DNA of 64,000 nt from Diacronema lutheri (lineage: Eukaryota > Haptophyta > Pavlovophyceae > Pavlovales > Pavlovaceae), in contig JAGTXO010000007.1 in assembly GCA_019448385.1 (NCBI GenBank), forward strand, positions 992,001 to 1,056,000, written 5' to 3'. The notes below the pieces were generated by a model, which searched no databases, was not told the DNA's origin, and saw only the letters and a program-made list of their open reading frames with translations. Positions 47,204 through 60,139 of the stretch are shown piece by piece; the stretch's first letter is position 1; the number at the start of each line of letters is the position of its first letter. A program made the position numbers and the translations under genes.

Positions 47204-50200
47204 TCACTGCGCCTTCTTGCTCGCCGCGTCAACGCCGAGGCGTACCTTGCGCTCAGCGGCGTTGCGCATGCGCCCGACGCACTTGAGCAGCTCGTCGATG
47301 ACGATGACGGGCGCGGAGAAGGCGAGCACGAGCGCCCAATCGCCCGCCGTGAGCGGCACGATGGAGAAGACGCGCGCGAGGAAGGGGACGTACCTGTGCG
47401 CGCGCGCGGGGCGCCGGCGCGCGCGCGCGTGCGTGTCAGGCGCGCGTCGCGCGCCGCCACGCGCGCGGCGCGCGCGGCCGTTTCGGATTCGGTTACATGA
47501 TGATGAAGTGGAGGCCAAAGCTGACGGCCATCGCGACGAGGAGCCACGGGTTGCACCACGGCGGCATCTGCAGCAGCGAGCCGTCCTCGGAAAGCGCGTT
47601 CAGCGCGTTCAGCATCTCGATCGTCACGAGCACGGACAGCGAGAGCGTGCTCGCCGTCGCCTTGCCCTCGGTGAAGTAGGCGCACGGCTTGGCCGACAGG
47701 TCGACACCGCCAAACGACGCCGGCTTGAAGTCGGTCCACGTCGGGCACTGGCCCCAGTGCGAGAGCTGGTCGAAGGTAACGAGTGTGTGCCCTGCGCGGC
47801 GCGCAAAGCGCGCGGCGCGCGCGCGCACAAAGCTCGCCGCCCGCGGCCGGCGCTGTGCGGGCGCGCGCGCGTGCGTGCGCGCCGCGCGCGTCGGGTGCGC
47901 GCGCACGCCCTTTGCCGCGCGGCGCGCCGCACCGTCGTTGGCCCAGTCGTAGAAGAGGTACCAGTAGACAAAGATACCGACAGTCGCAAAGCCGACATAA
48001 ATCCCGACGACCATGTACCGGAAGAAGACCCACGGCGTGATGAGCTCGTCGTCCTTTGAGCGCGGCGGCTTTCGCATGATGTCCTTGTCCGCCGGGTTGA
48101 AGCCGAGTGCCGTCGCGGGCGGGCCGTCGGTGACAAGGTTGACCCATAGCAGCTGCACTGGAATGAGGCCTTCGGGGATGCCGAGCAGCGCCTGTGCGCA
48201 CGCGCGGGCGTAGCGCGCGGGCGTGGCGCGCGACCTCGGCGCGTGTGAGCGCGGCGGGTGCACGCGCCAAAGTGCACAGCGCCGCGCGGCGCTCGTCCGC
48301 GCTCGTCTCGCGTCGGCGCGCACGGTCATGAAGATGGACATGACTTCGCCAATGTTGGACGAGATGAGGTAGCGGATGAAGGCCTTCATGTTCGAGTAGA
48401 TCGCGCGCCCCTCCTCGACAGCCGCGACGATCGTCGCAAAGTTGTCGTCGGCAAGGATCATGTCGGACGCCTCCTTGGCGACCTCCGTGCCGGAGATGCC
48501 CATGGCGATGCCGATGGCGGCCTGCTTGAGCGCAGGCGCGTCGTTGACGCCGTCGCCCGTCATCGCGGGCACCTCGCCCTCCTGCCGCAGCATGCGCACG
48601 AGCTCCTGCTTGTCGCGCGGCTCCGTGCGCGAGAAGACGCGCGAACCGCCGCCCGCCATGAGGAGCCGTTTGCGCTCGTCGAGCGGGCGCGCGAAGAAGT
48701 CGGCGCCAGTGAACGACTTGTCCTTGGTGTCCTCGCCGGGCTGGAAGATGCCAATCTCCTTCGCGATCGCCTCGGCCGTGTCCTTCGTGTCGCCCGTGAT
48801 CATGATGACGCGCACGCCGGCCTCGTAGCACTTCTCGATCGCACCCTTCACCTCGGCGCGCGCCGGGTCCTTGATACCGACGAGGCCGACGAACGTGAGG
48901 CCGCTCTCGATCTGCGCGAAGCGCGACGCGTCGGCCAGCGCCTTGTGCATCGGATGCGCCGCGCCCTTGTCCGCCGTGTAATCGCTCAGATCGCCAAGCT
49001 CCTCCTTGCATGCCATCGCGAGCACGCGCAGGGGCCGGCGCGCCATCTCGTTGAACTTGGCGAGGATGCGTGCGCGGCTGGCGGGCGTGATGGGCACGTC
49101 GCTGCCGTCAACGAGGCGCAGCAGCGTGCACCGCTCAAGCACCGACTCGGGCGCGCCCTTGACGAGCAGCTGCGTGCCGCCCGCGCGCGCGGGCGGCTGC
49201 GCGGCGGTCGGGAGCGCGCCGGCCGCCGCGCTCGGCGAGACGAGCACACCCATCGACTTGCGGTCGCGCGAGAATTCGAGAAGCGCCTCAAGTTTGTACG
49301 CGACACCCCACGCGCGGTTGCACACCACGCTCGCCGCCGCCTTGTCCTGCGTGCGCGCCACCGTCGGCAGCCCGAGCTTCTCGACGAGGACCTTGAGCGC
49401 CGCCTCCGTCGGCTCGCCGATGCGCTCGTACTTGTCGGACGTGGCGTTGTACACGATCTGCGCCTCGTTGCAGAGCGAGCAGACCTTGGAGAGCGCGAGC
49501 ACGCCCTTCGCCGCCGCGGCCGCGCCGCTCAGCCCGACCACCGCGCCCTCCGGCCGGTACGAGACGCCCTCGACGGCGTACTCGGCAAGGTCCGACTCGC
49601 CGCTCGCGTGCACGAACGCGACGGCGGTCATCTGGTTGGTGGTGAGCGTGCCCGTCTTGTCCGAGCAGATGACGGTGCAGCAGCCGAGCGTCTCCACCGA
49701 CGGTAGCTTGCGCACGATCGCGTTCTTCGCCACCATCCGGCGCGTGCCGAGCGAGAGGCAGAGCGTGATGACGGCGGGCAGGCCCTCGGGGATCGCCGCG
49801 ACGCCAAGCGCGACGGCGATCTTCATGTAGTAGATGCAGCCCTTGAATATGGAGCCGTGCACGGGGTCGAAGAACTGGCGGAAGTTCATCACCCACACGA
49901 GCAGGCAGATCAGCGTGATCACCTTGGTCAGCATCTCGCCGAACGCGTCGAGCTTCTGGCCCAGCGGCGTCTTCTCCTCGTCCTCCGCCGCCGCCTGCAC
50001 ATCCTTTTGAATCTTGCCGATCTCGGTACGCATGCCCGTTGCGACGACGAGCGCGACGAACGTGCCGTTCGACACGGTCGTCCCTGCGAACGCCATGTTG
50101 ATCTTCGCCTGGATACGCGCGTCCGGCGAGACCGGGTCGGTCACCTTCTGCACGGTCGCGGATTCGCCAGTGAGCGACCCCTCGTCCGTGCGTACGGTCG

Positions 50201-50717
50201 TCGTCTTGAGGAGGAGGACGCGGCAGTCGGCGGGCACCTTGTCGCCCACGCGCACATGCACCACGTCACCCGGCACGAGCTCCGATGCCGGCAGCGCCGG
50301 CACCAGCGCGCCGTTGCGCACGACGGTCGCCGTCGACGACTGCAACTCCTTGAGCGCGTCGAGTGCCGATTCGGCGTTGGATTCCTGCCAGACGCCGACG
50401 GCAGCGTTGATGACGAGGATGAGGAGGATGACGAATGGCTCGACGAATGCTGTGAGTCCCTCGTGCTCCTCGAAAAAGGCGAGCACAAACGAGATCATCG
50501 CGGCGCCGAGCAGGATCTTGACGAGCATGTCGTCAAACTGCGCGAGCACGAGCTTCCAGAACGGCGTGGGCTCCTCCTTGTCGAGCTCGTTGGGCCCATG
50601 CTTGGCACGGCTCTCGATCACCTGTGCGTCGCTCAGGCCGCGCTCGAGCGCCGAGCCGTACGCCGCGAGGCACGCCGCTACGGTCGCCGCGTGAGGCTTC
50701 TCCTCGGCGGCCGCCAT
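47204..50717 (-). CDS. SERCA-type P-type Ca2+-ATPase (P2A)
   Basis: Four exons: 50717-48324, 48191-47933, 47791-47497, 47393-47204; 1045 residues. Landmarks: LTGES (actuator), [11 protein letters not shown] (TM4 calcium site), [16 protein letters not shown] (phosphorylated Asp), [11 protein letters not shown] (nucleotide domain), [29 protein letters not shown] (hinge) and [16 protein letters not shown] (TM6). Introns are placed where their removal restores SERCA sequence: [34 protein letters not shown] and [15 protein letters not shown]. The first two introns (132 and 141 bp) are in frame without stops and could be mistaken for insertions. The pump fills the ER or acidic stores with calcium; it shares this window with an Orai-like channel. 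Confidence 0.95.
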
Positions 50718-51117
50718 AGGGTGATGCGCGATCCAAAGTGAACTGCGCTCGAGACACGCGCGCGCCGCTTTCCAATTCTTCGCGGCGGGAAGGGGAGCAG
50801 CGAGGCATGGTGGGGGGGGCACGCGGCGCAAAGGCGATGGAGAGGGCCACCGCGCGCGCGGATGAGCGTCGGCTACGCATACGCATGACGGCGAGCCCCC
50901 CCTACCTTTTCTCGTCGCGCCGGCTCTGGTTGCATCGTCCCGCGCGCGCGTCGGTGGTGCGCGCTCGCACCTAGAGCTCTACCGCGCACGGCATGTGCGT
51001 CGTCTCACTCGACGCGCTCGACGCATTTGGGGCCGGCGCGCCGGCGGCAAAAGCATGCTGAACAAGAACAGTCCTCTCGTGCCGCGCACTGGCGCACGCG
51101 GAGCGCACGCGCGGCGT
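50718..51117. other. Intergenic region upstream of the SERCA gene
   Basis: 400 bp between the SERCA start (50717) and the permease stop (51118). No gene or clear promoter motif seen. Confidence 0.5.
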
Positions 51118-52772
51118 TCACCGCCTCCGCGAGACGACGCCCGCGGCGCTCAGGACGGAGAGTGCGACGCTCACGGCGGCGAGCGCAAGCAGCGCGTATG
51201 CCGCCGGCCGGCCTCCGAGCAGCTGAAGCAGGCGGTGGCGCGAGCGTCCGATCAGAGGCCGGCCGCAGCTGTGCGAGCGGAGGAGCAGCATGGCCGGCAA
51301 AGCCAGACCGAGCACAAAGCTGCGGCACGGGCGGGCGCGTTGTAGAAGGCGACTATGTAGCAGGCGCAGGGCGCGCGCGCGCGGCGGGGCGGCGCGCGCG
51401 CCCGCAGAGCCGCGCGGCCGCGTACGACGCACCTGCACAGCCCGGTGACGTCGAAGACGACCGACAACTGGTGCTCCGCCATCGTGAGGAGCACAGGTGG
51501 AAGGACGGCAATGAGCCGGCCGGCCACCTTGAGGCCCGCGGGTGAGAGGCGCGCGCGCACGCGCGCGGGCGCCACTTCGTTGAGGTTGGTCGCGAGCACG
51601 ACCGCCGAGATCGGGAAGGACGACGCGGACGCGAGCAGCGGGAAGGCGAGGACGAGCATCCGGACGCCCACCGCCCACGCGGCGCACGGCGCGCCGGCGG
51701 GCGCGTCAAAGCCGTGCCCGTCGTACGCCTTCCAGTTGAGCGTCGCGAGCTGCTCGGTGCGCTCGCCGAAGAAGGCGCCGGTCACGCCGACCGCCGCGTT
51801 GAGCGCGCCCGTCGTCGCGAGCGCGAGCGCGAGCGTGCGCAGCGCGCGGTCCGGCTCGCGCGCCGCGCGCACGAGAGACGGTGCTTGCAGGTGGCAAATC
51901 TGCGATGTCGAGATCGTCGAGAAAGCGATGCCGAGGCCGTCATACCAGTGCGCGCCGTCCACGCCACCGCCGAGGCGCGCGCCGCGCCGCGCCGCCGCGG
52001 CGACGGCCGACGCGCTGAGCGCGCGACGCGCCGCAGCGGCCACAGGCACGGCGGCACCGCCGGCGTCGGCGCCGACGAGTGCGGCGACGCCGACGGTCGT
52101 GAGGATGGCGGCGACGGCGACGAAGCGGTAGGCGGTGAACACCGCCTGCAGCGAGCCGCTGCCCTCGATGTCCACCATCGAGAGCGGCAGCATCGCCGCG
52201 CCGAACGCGAGCGCCGCGAGCTGGTTGGCGCGCACGCACGCGTCGCTCGGCTCGTTGTAGATGTCGCACTCGCGTTCCCAGCCGAGGGCGGCGGTGGTGA
52301 GGAGGGAGGCGGTGGCGGAGAACATGGCCGCGTATGACCAAAGCAGCCCGTACGTGAAGAGCAGCACCGTCGCCGTCGCGCCCAGCTCTCCCTTGCGCCC
52401 TAGGAACTCGCGCACGAGCCCGATCCAGTCGAGCTCGCCGCCGACGCGCCCGAGCGCGGCGAGCAGCCACGAGAGCGTGACGACGTAGACTGCGGTCCAG
52501 CCGACCATGGAAACGAGCGAGACGACAAGCCCCGCCGAGTTGAACGCATACGGCAGCCCCACGATCCCCGAGCCGATCACAACGTTGACTGTAAGCAGGA
52601 AGAGGACCGCGTCCGACACGCCCGCGCCGCGCTCGCCGGCGCTGGGCGCGGCGAGCAGGGCGGGCGCGTCGTCGGCGATGACGGAAGGCAGCGGCTGCTC
52701 GCGCGATGCCGCCGCCGCCTCGTTCGCGAGCAAGCCGTCGCCGAGGTAGTCGCGCGAGCCGTCCGAGCTCAT
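51118..52772 (-). CDS. Amino acid/auxin permease family transporter (SLC38-like)
   Basis: Exons 52772-51433 and 51319-51118 (intron 113 bp, GTGCGTCGT...GTGCCGCAG); 513 residues. After an acidic cytosolic N terminus the first helix VLFLLTVNVVIGSGIVGLPY and AFNSAGLVVSLVSMVGWTAV is the AAAP family hallmark. About eleven helices in total; QICHLQAPSLVRAAREPDRA and FPISAVVLATNLNEVAP are other family blocks. The second exon supplies the last helices (FVLGLALPAMLLLRS, YALLALAAVSVALSVLSAAG). Proton- or sodium-coupled amino acid transport at the plasma or vacuolar membrane is expected; substrate unknown. Start codon is 155 bp from the RJL GTPase start. Confidence 0.87.
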
Positions 52773-52927
52773 GGCTCCACTCCTTTGCCTACGCCGTCCA
52801 CCGACGCACAGAGCGATTTTCCGACGCACAGAGCTCCCTCCCCTCGCCCGTTGCCGCCGCCGGCGCGTGGCGAGCGCTCCGCGCGGGCGGGCGTCGCCGC
52901 TCGCGGCGCACTTGCGCGCGACGCGGG

Positions 52928-53724
52928 ATGGACCGACCCAACCGCACCCAGGTCCCGCCGTTGCGCCCGGCCGTGCGCATCAAGATCATCTCCGTCGGCG
53001 AGCCGGCGGTCGGCAAGAGCTGCCTGATCAAGCGCTACTGCGAGCAACGCGTGCGCGCGTGGCGCGGCGCGCCTCGTGGCGTACCCGCGCGCACGAGCGC
53101 GCGCCAGCACGTGCGCGCCGGCGTTGAGCCGCACGTTCACCCGTGCTGCCCACTTCGCGCGCGCCTTGCCCGCGGCATAGTTTGTCAGCAAGTACGTCGC
53201 GACGATCGGTGTGGACTACGGTGTCAAGCCGATCAAGATCCGCGGGACGGAGGTGCGCGTCAACTTTTGGGACCTGGCCGGCGGGGAGGAGTATGCCGAG
53301 ATCCGAAACGAGTTTTACAAGGACGCGCAAGGGGTGCGCGGCGGCGCACGCCCACGCGCGCCGCGCTCCCCGCGCCCCGCGCGCGGAGGGCGCGCGAGCG
53401 GCGCTCACGCGCGCTGCGGCCGGTCGGCGGCATGGCGCGCATCCGCAGGGCATCCTAGTCTTCGACGTGAACTCGCGCCAGTCTTTTGAGGCGCTCGGCT
53501 TCTGGCGCAAGGAGGCCACCGCGCTGGGCGCGGGCGGCGCGCAGTTTGTGCTGTGCGGCAACAAGTCGGACGTGGGCAAGCGCGTCGTGTCGGCGGATGA
53601 GGGGCAAAAGTTTGCCGCGCTGCACGGCTTGCCCTACTTTGAGACGACGGCCAAGGACGGCGACAACGTCACCGAGATGTTTCACGCGCTCTTCGCGCGC
53701 GTCGTCGAGAAAATCGATCTCTGA
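52928..53724 (+). CDS. RJL-family small GTPase (DNAJC27/RBJ-like, no J domain)
   Basis: Three exons: 52928-53050, 53181-53333, 53449-53724, all phase 0; 183 residues. G1 is VGEPAVGKSCLIKRYC, switch I SKYVATIGVDYGVKPIKI, G3 NFWDLAGGEEYAEIRNEFYK, G4 CGNKSDVGKR, G5 FETTAKDGDNV. The strings KRYCEQRFVSKYVATIGVDY (across intron 1) and RNEFYKDAQG are typical of RJL GTPases such as DNAJC27. The catalytic Gln after DxxG is missing (DLAGG), as in RJLs, and the C terminus lacks prenylation cysteines. Vertebrate DNAJC27 adds a J domain; here the frame stops after the GTPase. Role unclear; RJLs are often tied to ciliated lineages. Confidence 0.9.
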
Positions 53725-53973
53725 GACACGCATCAGCTTCACACTTTTTTGCCTGCGCCCTGGCTGGCGCAGTGACTCGTGAGACTCGACAGCGTGTGCC
53801 GCTGGCGCGACGGATGGTGCGGTGACAGTCGTCGTCCAGCAGAGCGCATGCGAGGACGATGCAGGATGCACTTGCACGCGACTGGTACGGCGGTGTGCGC
53901 GCTGGTCCCTTGGGCCCCACTGCTCGCAACTCGGCGGCAGTGCCGCGTGAAGCCCGCGTCCGAGGCGCACCGC

Positions 53974-55222
53974 TCACTTCCCCGAAAAGTCGGTGATGCC
54001 TTTCTCCTGCGCGGCCACGCGCGCGGCGCCGACGATCGGCGCGCATGTCGGCGCGCGCGAGGGTGGCGTGCGGTGCGCAGAGCGCGCGCGGTGCGCACCG
54101 AGATGGAGATCTCCGCATCGGCTTCGGGCATCGTTGGCGAGCACGTGAGTTTGACGATCCGCTTCTCGCCCGCGCCCTTCTTCATGTTGAGGATTGTTTG
54201 CGAGCGGTGGCTGAGGACAAAGCCGAGGACGGCCCTGCGCGGGTCGGCGCCGGGCATGCCGCCGTTCTCGGGGTTGGCCATCACCTGGTTGGTGAGCAGG
54301 CAGGCGAGGTTGTACTCCTCGATCGTCTTCGCGAGGAAGGTGAGCGTCTTCTGCAGCTCCTGTTGCCGCACGGACAGGTCGCCGCGTCCGAGGAACTCGT
54401 TTCGGAACGGCGTGGCGATCGAGTCGATTGCGATGAACGAGTGGTTGCCGTCGATCAGCAGCTGTGAGGCCTCCTGGATGGTCTGGTTGAGGTCCTCGTA
54501 GTTGTGCACACGGCACACGTCGATGTTGCTCAGCGCACCCGCCGGGTCGAGGCCGTGCGCCTCGGCGATCTTCACGAGCTTGCGCTCGTCGAAGGTGCCC
54601 TCCGTGTCGATGAACATGGCACGGCCGCTGCCGCCGCCCTGCTCAATCGGCTTTTGCGCGGTCACGCACATCGTGTGCGCGAGCATCGATTTGCCCGAGC
54701 GGAACTCGCCGTAAACCTGCGTGATGTGCTTGCGCTGCAGCCCGCCGCCCAGGATCGCGTCGAGCTCGGTCGAGCCCGTCGACACCTTGGTCTGTGGCGT
54801 GCGGTGGACGAGCGCGTGAGCGTCTGGCAGGCGCACGCGCGCGGCGGTCGGGCGGCGTGCGCGTGCGCGCGCACCCACGCGTCCTTGGAGAGCGCGAGGC
54901 GGTCTGCTGCGGTGGTGAACTTGGACCAGCCGAGCAGCTTGACCGCCTCGTCGCGCACCTTCTTCGCCTTCGCCTCGGAGAGGCCGTTGATTGCGACGAG
55001 GTTCTTGAGCGGCTCCATGTGCACGCGCTCGACCGTGCGGATGTGGCTTTCGCAGAGCTTCTTGAGCGTCGCCTTGTCAACGCCGTGTGCAAGCAGCTCG
55101 TTAATGTCATGATACGGCCTCCCCTCGACTGTCTCGTACTCGATCTCCGCCTCGGGCATTGTGCCCGCCTGCTTCTGCGGCGTGACCATCGTGCTGATCT
55201 CCACGGCGCGCACGCACGGCAT
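53974..55222 (-). CDS. Rad51/RadA-family recombinase
   Basis: Three exons: 55222-54875, 54791-54099, 54006-53974, all phase 0; 357 residues. N-terminal helix-hairpin-helix domain (LLAHGVDKATLKKLCESHIR, LVAINGLSEAKAKKVRDEAV), ATPase core with Walker A QVYGEFRSGKSMLAHTMCV, MFIDTEGTFDERKLVKIAEA, Walker B SFIAIDSIATPFR, GRGDLSVRQQELQKTLTFLA, and LLTNQVMANPENGG. Promotes strand exchange in homologous recombination. The last exon encodes only EKGITDFSGK, which resembles the archaeal RadA ending (TEKGIED) rather than Rad51 or DMC1. The start is uncertain: ATG 55222, ATG 55189, or an extra small upstream exon near 55377. Confidence 0.88.
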
Positions 55223-55559
55223 GCGCAGACTGAGCGGGCCAGCGGCGAGCGCGCGGACGGCGAATTACGCGCTCGCAGCGCGACGAACGTTGCGAGCATG
55301 CGCGCTTGTTGCGCGCGCGAGGGCGCGCGCGCGCGCTGCGCTCACGCTCCGTGCATCGCGGCAGCAGTGCTCATGATCTCTTTGTCTCCTCCTGTGCTTC
55401 GTTTTCGCGCCACTCCGGCCTCCAGATGGGCGGATTTCAAACAGGGCGGCGAGGTTCAAAAATCAAATAGGGGGGATTTGGAGTTGGAGGTCGGGTGGGC
55501 ACAGCGGGCGACTGCGCCAGACCAAGGCCTCGGCTCAGCGCCCGCCCGCGGCCGCGGCC

Positions 55560-58500
55560 ATGGAGGACTGGTCGCGCCGGAAGAAGCTTTCGCTCAACGC
55601 GATCGAGGCGTGGCTCGAGTCGGGCGCGACACGCTCCATGCCCATCTCGGGCTCCAACTCGCAATCGTCCTCGCCGCGCTCCAACCGCTCGCGCACGTCA
55701 GCGCAGTCGGTGACGACGCCGCTCGGCCGGCTGCTCGCTGCGGCGAGCCAGGGCGACATTCCCGGGATGCGTGCGGCGGTGCAGCTCGGCGTGGATCTCT
55801 CGTCCTCCAACGAGGAGGGTTGGTCCGCCATCCACCTCGTCTCCGAGCACGGCCATGACATTGCGATCGACTGGCTGCTGACGCACGGCGCGAACCCCAA
55901 CTGCCTCGGGAAGGACCGATGGACGCCGCTCATGTGGTGCGCACGCGCACGCGCGCGCGCCGCGCCCGCGCAAGCGCGTGGCCGTGCGACCTCGCGCCCG
56001 CCGCGCCGGCTTGGCTGCGCGCGCGCGCTCGCGACGCCCGCCGTTCACGCGCACGTGCGCACGCGCCTCCTCGTCCTTCTGGCGCCGTGCAGGGCGGCGC
56101 GCCGCGGGCACATGATGGCTGTCAAGATGCTGATCGAGGCGGGCGGGCAATGCAACGCGACGCACGTAAAGGGCTGGTCGGCCCTGCACCTCGCCGCCGC
56201 GTGCGGCCACGCTGACATCATCTCCGTGTTGAATGCGCATGGCGGCTCAATCCACGCGCAGACGGCCAACGGCTCGACCGCGCTCCACCTCGCCGCGTCG
56301 CAGGGGCACCTCAAGGCGTGCGAGGTGCTGCTCGCGCTCGACACATCGGGCCAGCTCGTGCACGTCGCCGACAAGCACCAGGCCACCGCGCTCCACCTCG
56401 CCGCCGCGGCGCGCGCCGAGCCTGTCGTCGAACTGCTGCTACGATACGGCGCGGGGCGCGAGTCGCGCGACGATCAGGGTCGCACGCCCCTCGAGATTTT
56501 GATGGAGAAGAAGGCGGCGACGCCGCGGTTGCTGAGGTTGCTCTCGTCGTCGGAGGCGATCGAGGAGCTTCGCGCCGCCGTCCTCGGCGGTGCCGCCGCC
56601 TCGCGCGCCGCCGCGGCGACGCGCAAGACGCCCGTGCCGCCGTCCGAGCGGGCGCAGTCGTCGCCGTCGTCGCCGTTGGGCGTCAAGCGGACGCCGCCCG
56701 GCGCGACGGCGCCGTCGACGCGCGAGGCGAACACGGCGGAGCCGCAGCGCAGCTCGAGCGTTGGTCTCGACAAGCTCTCCTCCGACCTCGCCGCGTTGCG
56801 CGAGCAGGTGGCGATCCTCACCGACACGGCGAACGCGTCGGCAGCGGGCGCGGAGGAGGCGGACGCCAAGGCGGACGCCGTGCGCGCGGATCTCGACAAT
56901 CTCGCGCCCGAGCTGCAGCAGACGGTCGACGTGCTGCGCGAGGTGGTTGAGCGCGCGGACGCGGCGTCCGGACGCATCGACTCGCGCGTCGACAAGCTCG
57001 CAAAGGCGCAGGCCGAGATTTTAAAAGAGATCGGTGCGTGCGCGCGCGCGCCGGCCGGCCGAACGGCCGGCTGGCCGAGCAAGCGGCCAACGAGCCGCGC
57101 GGCCGCACGACGGCGTGTGGAGCGCGCGCGCTCGCGTCGGGCGCGCGCCGCGCGTCGCTGCGCCGACGCTGCGCCGACGCGCGCGCTTGGCTCATGCCGC
57201 ACGCCTCGTCACACAGCCCTCGCCACGCCCGCCTGCGCCGCCCACCCGCCGCGCGGCGCGCGCGCGCGCAGCCGCGCTCAAGCGCGCGCTCGACCGGCTC
57301 GAGCTCGACCGCGCGCAGGGCAGCAAGGCACCCGCTGAAGTCGAGGCGCGCGCGCTTCTCGCGCTGCAGGAGACGGCGCACGTTGCCGAGGCGCAGGCGC
57401 ACGCGGCGGCGCGCGCAGCCGCGGGCGCGGAGGAGGCGCTCTACTCGCAGACGGCGCGCATGGACGCGACCAACGCGCTCGTGCGCGCGGCGGCGGCGCC
57501 GCCGCCCGCCGCCCGCCGGCGACGCGCGCGCGCGCGCACGCCGCGGCGCCGCGGCGCGGCGCCTTGCGCTCACCGAGCGGCCGCGCCCGTCGGGCGGCCG
57601 CGCCGCCGCGCAGGTGGAGTCGTTGGAAGGCAAGGTGCTGGACGCGGCCGCAGCCGCCGAGGCGTGGCGGCGCGAGACGTCCGCCGCGCTCGCTCGCAGG
57701 GTGACCGACGTCGAGGCGCTCGTAACGGTACGTGCTCAGCGCACATCCCGCGCTCAATCGATTGGCTGCCCGCGTGGGCCGCGCGCAAACCGGCTGCGCG
57801 AGTCGCGTCCAGTTCCGCGCGCCGAGCGGTCGCGCCCAGCCGCGCGCGTCGCGCGGCGGCCACGGCGCAACCGCTGGCCGTGCGCGTAACGAATGACCCG
57901 CGCGTGCCGTGCGTCGTCACCCGCCGCCGTGCGCGTAACGAATGACCCGCGCGTGCCGTGCGTCGTCACCCGCCGCCGTGCGCGCGCGGGTCCCTTTGCC
58001 ATGCGCAGGCGGCTCACTCGCGCACCGACGTGGTGCGCTCCGAGCTTGAGGCGAGGCTCGCTCTCGAGGTTCGGCGCCGCGCGCGCCGCGCGCGCCGCGC
58101 GCGCCGCGCGCGCCGCGCGCGCCGCGCGCGCCGTGCGCCGCGCGCGGGCTGCCGCCTTCGCACCCGCCACGCGCGCGCGGGCCCGCCGAGACATGCGCTC
58201 ACCGGTCGGCTGCGCCGCCCATCGTTGACACGGGGCCCGCCGCCGCGCAGGCGAAGCGGCTGGACGGCCGTCTCGACAGCGCCGAGACGAAGGCGGACGC
58301 GGCGGCCGCCGCGGCCGCCGCCGCGCGCGCCGCCGCCGAGCGCCTCGACGAGTCGGCGGCGGAGCGCGCCGAGTCGCTCGTGCTGCTCGCGGCGTCCGTG
58401 CGCGAGCTGCAGGCCGGCGAGATTGACGCGCGCGCGCGCGCGGCGGACGAGGCGGCGTCCCTCCGCGCCGAGGCGGCGGCGCTCGTGACGACGATCAACC

Positions 58501-60104
58501 GGATCGAGGCGGACGCGGAGCGCGCGCGCGACGCGCGCGGCGCGGACGCGGACAAGGCGAACGAGGTGCATCAGGCGCTGGCCGACGCGGCGCGCTCAGC
58601 CGCGCTCGCGGGCGAGGGCGTCGCCGCGCTCGAGGTGGCCATGGCCAAGTCTGCGGCCGCGCACGCGGCGGACATGGCCGACGTGCGCGCGCGCATCACC
58701 GCGGCGGCGGCGGCCGCCGTGTCGGGCACGGACGAGGCGACCGTCAGCCTGCGCCGTGCGATCGCCGACGTGGCCGCCGAGTCGCGCGGCGCCGCGGCCG
58801 CCGACGCGGCCGCGCTCGGCGCGCGCGTCACGGACCTCGAGCAGGCGGCCGCTGCAGCCGCTGCGGACGTTGCGCGCCTCTCCGCGCTCGACGGCGCCGG
58901 CATGCTCAACTCGCTCGCCCAGCTCGAGCGCAACGCGGCCGCGACCGCCGAGGCGCTCTACGCCGACGTGGGCGCGGCGAGCGCGCGCGCCGCGCAGGCC
59001 GAGGCGCGCGCGGCTGCGGCCGACGCGGCGTCGCTCGGCGTGCGCGCCGCGCTCGACACGCTCGCCGAGCGCACGGCCGCGGCGGAGGAGGCTGCCGGAG
59101 CAGCCGCGGCCGCCGCCGCCGCGCGCGCCGACGCGATTGATGCGGCGTGGCGCTCCGATGCGTCGTCACACGCCGCCGAGCGCGATTTCCTTGCGTCACG
59201 ACTCTCTGCGACAACCGTGCAGGTCGCGGCCGTCTCGGCGCGCGCCGCGACGCTCGCCGAGCGCCTTGAGGCGATCGAGGGCGGCCGGTCGTCTGGCGCG
59301 GCGCCCACGCCGCCTGACGATGGCGGAGGTGGCGGGGCGGACACGGAGCGCGCGAGCAGCGCGGCCGCGCAAGCGCTCGCCGCCGTCAACGCGCTCGAGG
59401 CCGCGCACGCGCAGACGGTGGAGCGGCTCGCGGCCGCGTCGGAGACGGCGGCCGCACGCGACGCGAAGGCCGCGCGCGCGTCGGACGGCGCAGCGGCGGC
59501 GCTCGCGCGCGCGGACGCGCTCGACGTGCGTGTCGAGGCGCTGCAGAGCGCCGCGCGCGACGGCGCGGCGGCCGCCGCCGCCGCGCGCGCCGCCGCCGAG
59601 AGCGCCGCGGCCGCCGTCGTCGCGCGCTCGGCGACGCTCGAAGCGTCCGTGCGCGCGCTCGGCGCCAAGGTCGACGAGGGCGCGACGCGCACGCTTCAGC
59701 TCGAGCGGGCGGCGGCCGAGCGCGGCGCCGAAGCCAGGGCGGCGGCCGCCGCCGCCACCGCTGCGAAGGCGTGGGCCGACAAGGCGGCCGCGTCCGCGAG
59801 CGCGGCCGCCGCGCAGGGCGGCGGCGGCGGCCGGCGCGCGCCGCGACTGCTCGTCGTGCTCGTGGTCGCTACGCTCGTGTGCGCGGCGGGCGCTGCGCTC
59901 GGCGCGAGCGCGGCGTCGCGCGGCTCGTTCGGCTTCAACGTGGCGCCCGCCGCGGCCGCCGCCGAAGCAAGCAGCAAAGCGGTCGCTGCCGCCGCGGCCG
60001 CCGGCCGACGTGCCGACATGGTCCGCTCCGAGCTAGGCGCAGAAGTCGCTGCAGTGCGCGCGGCACTCGAGCACATGCGATCGCGTGCGGACGCGGCAGC
60101 GAGC

Positions 60105-60139
<35 letters not shown>

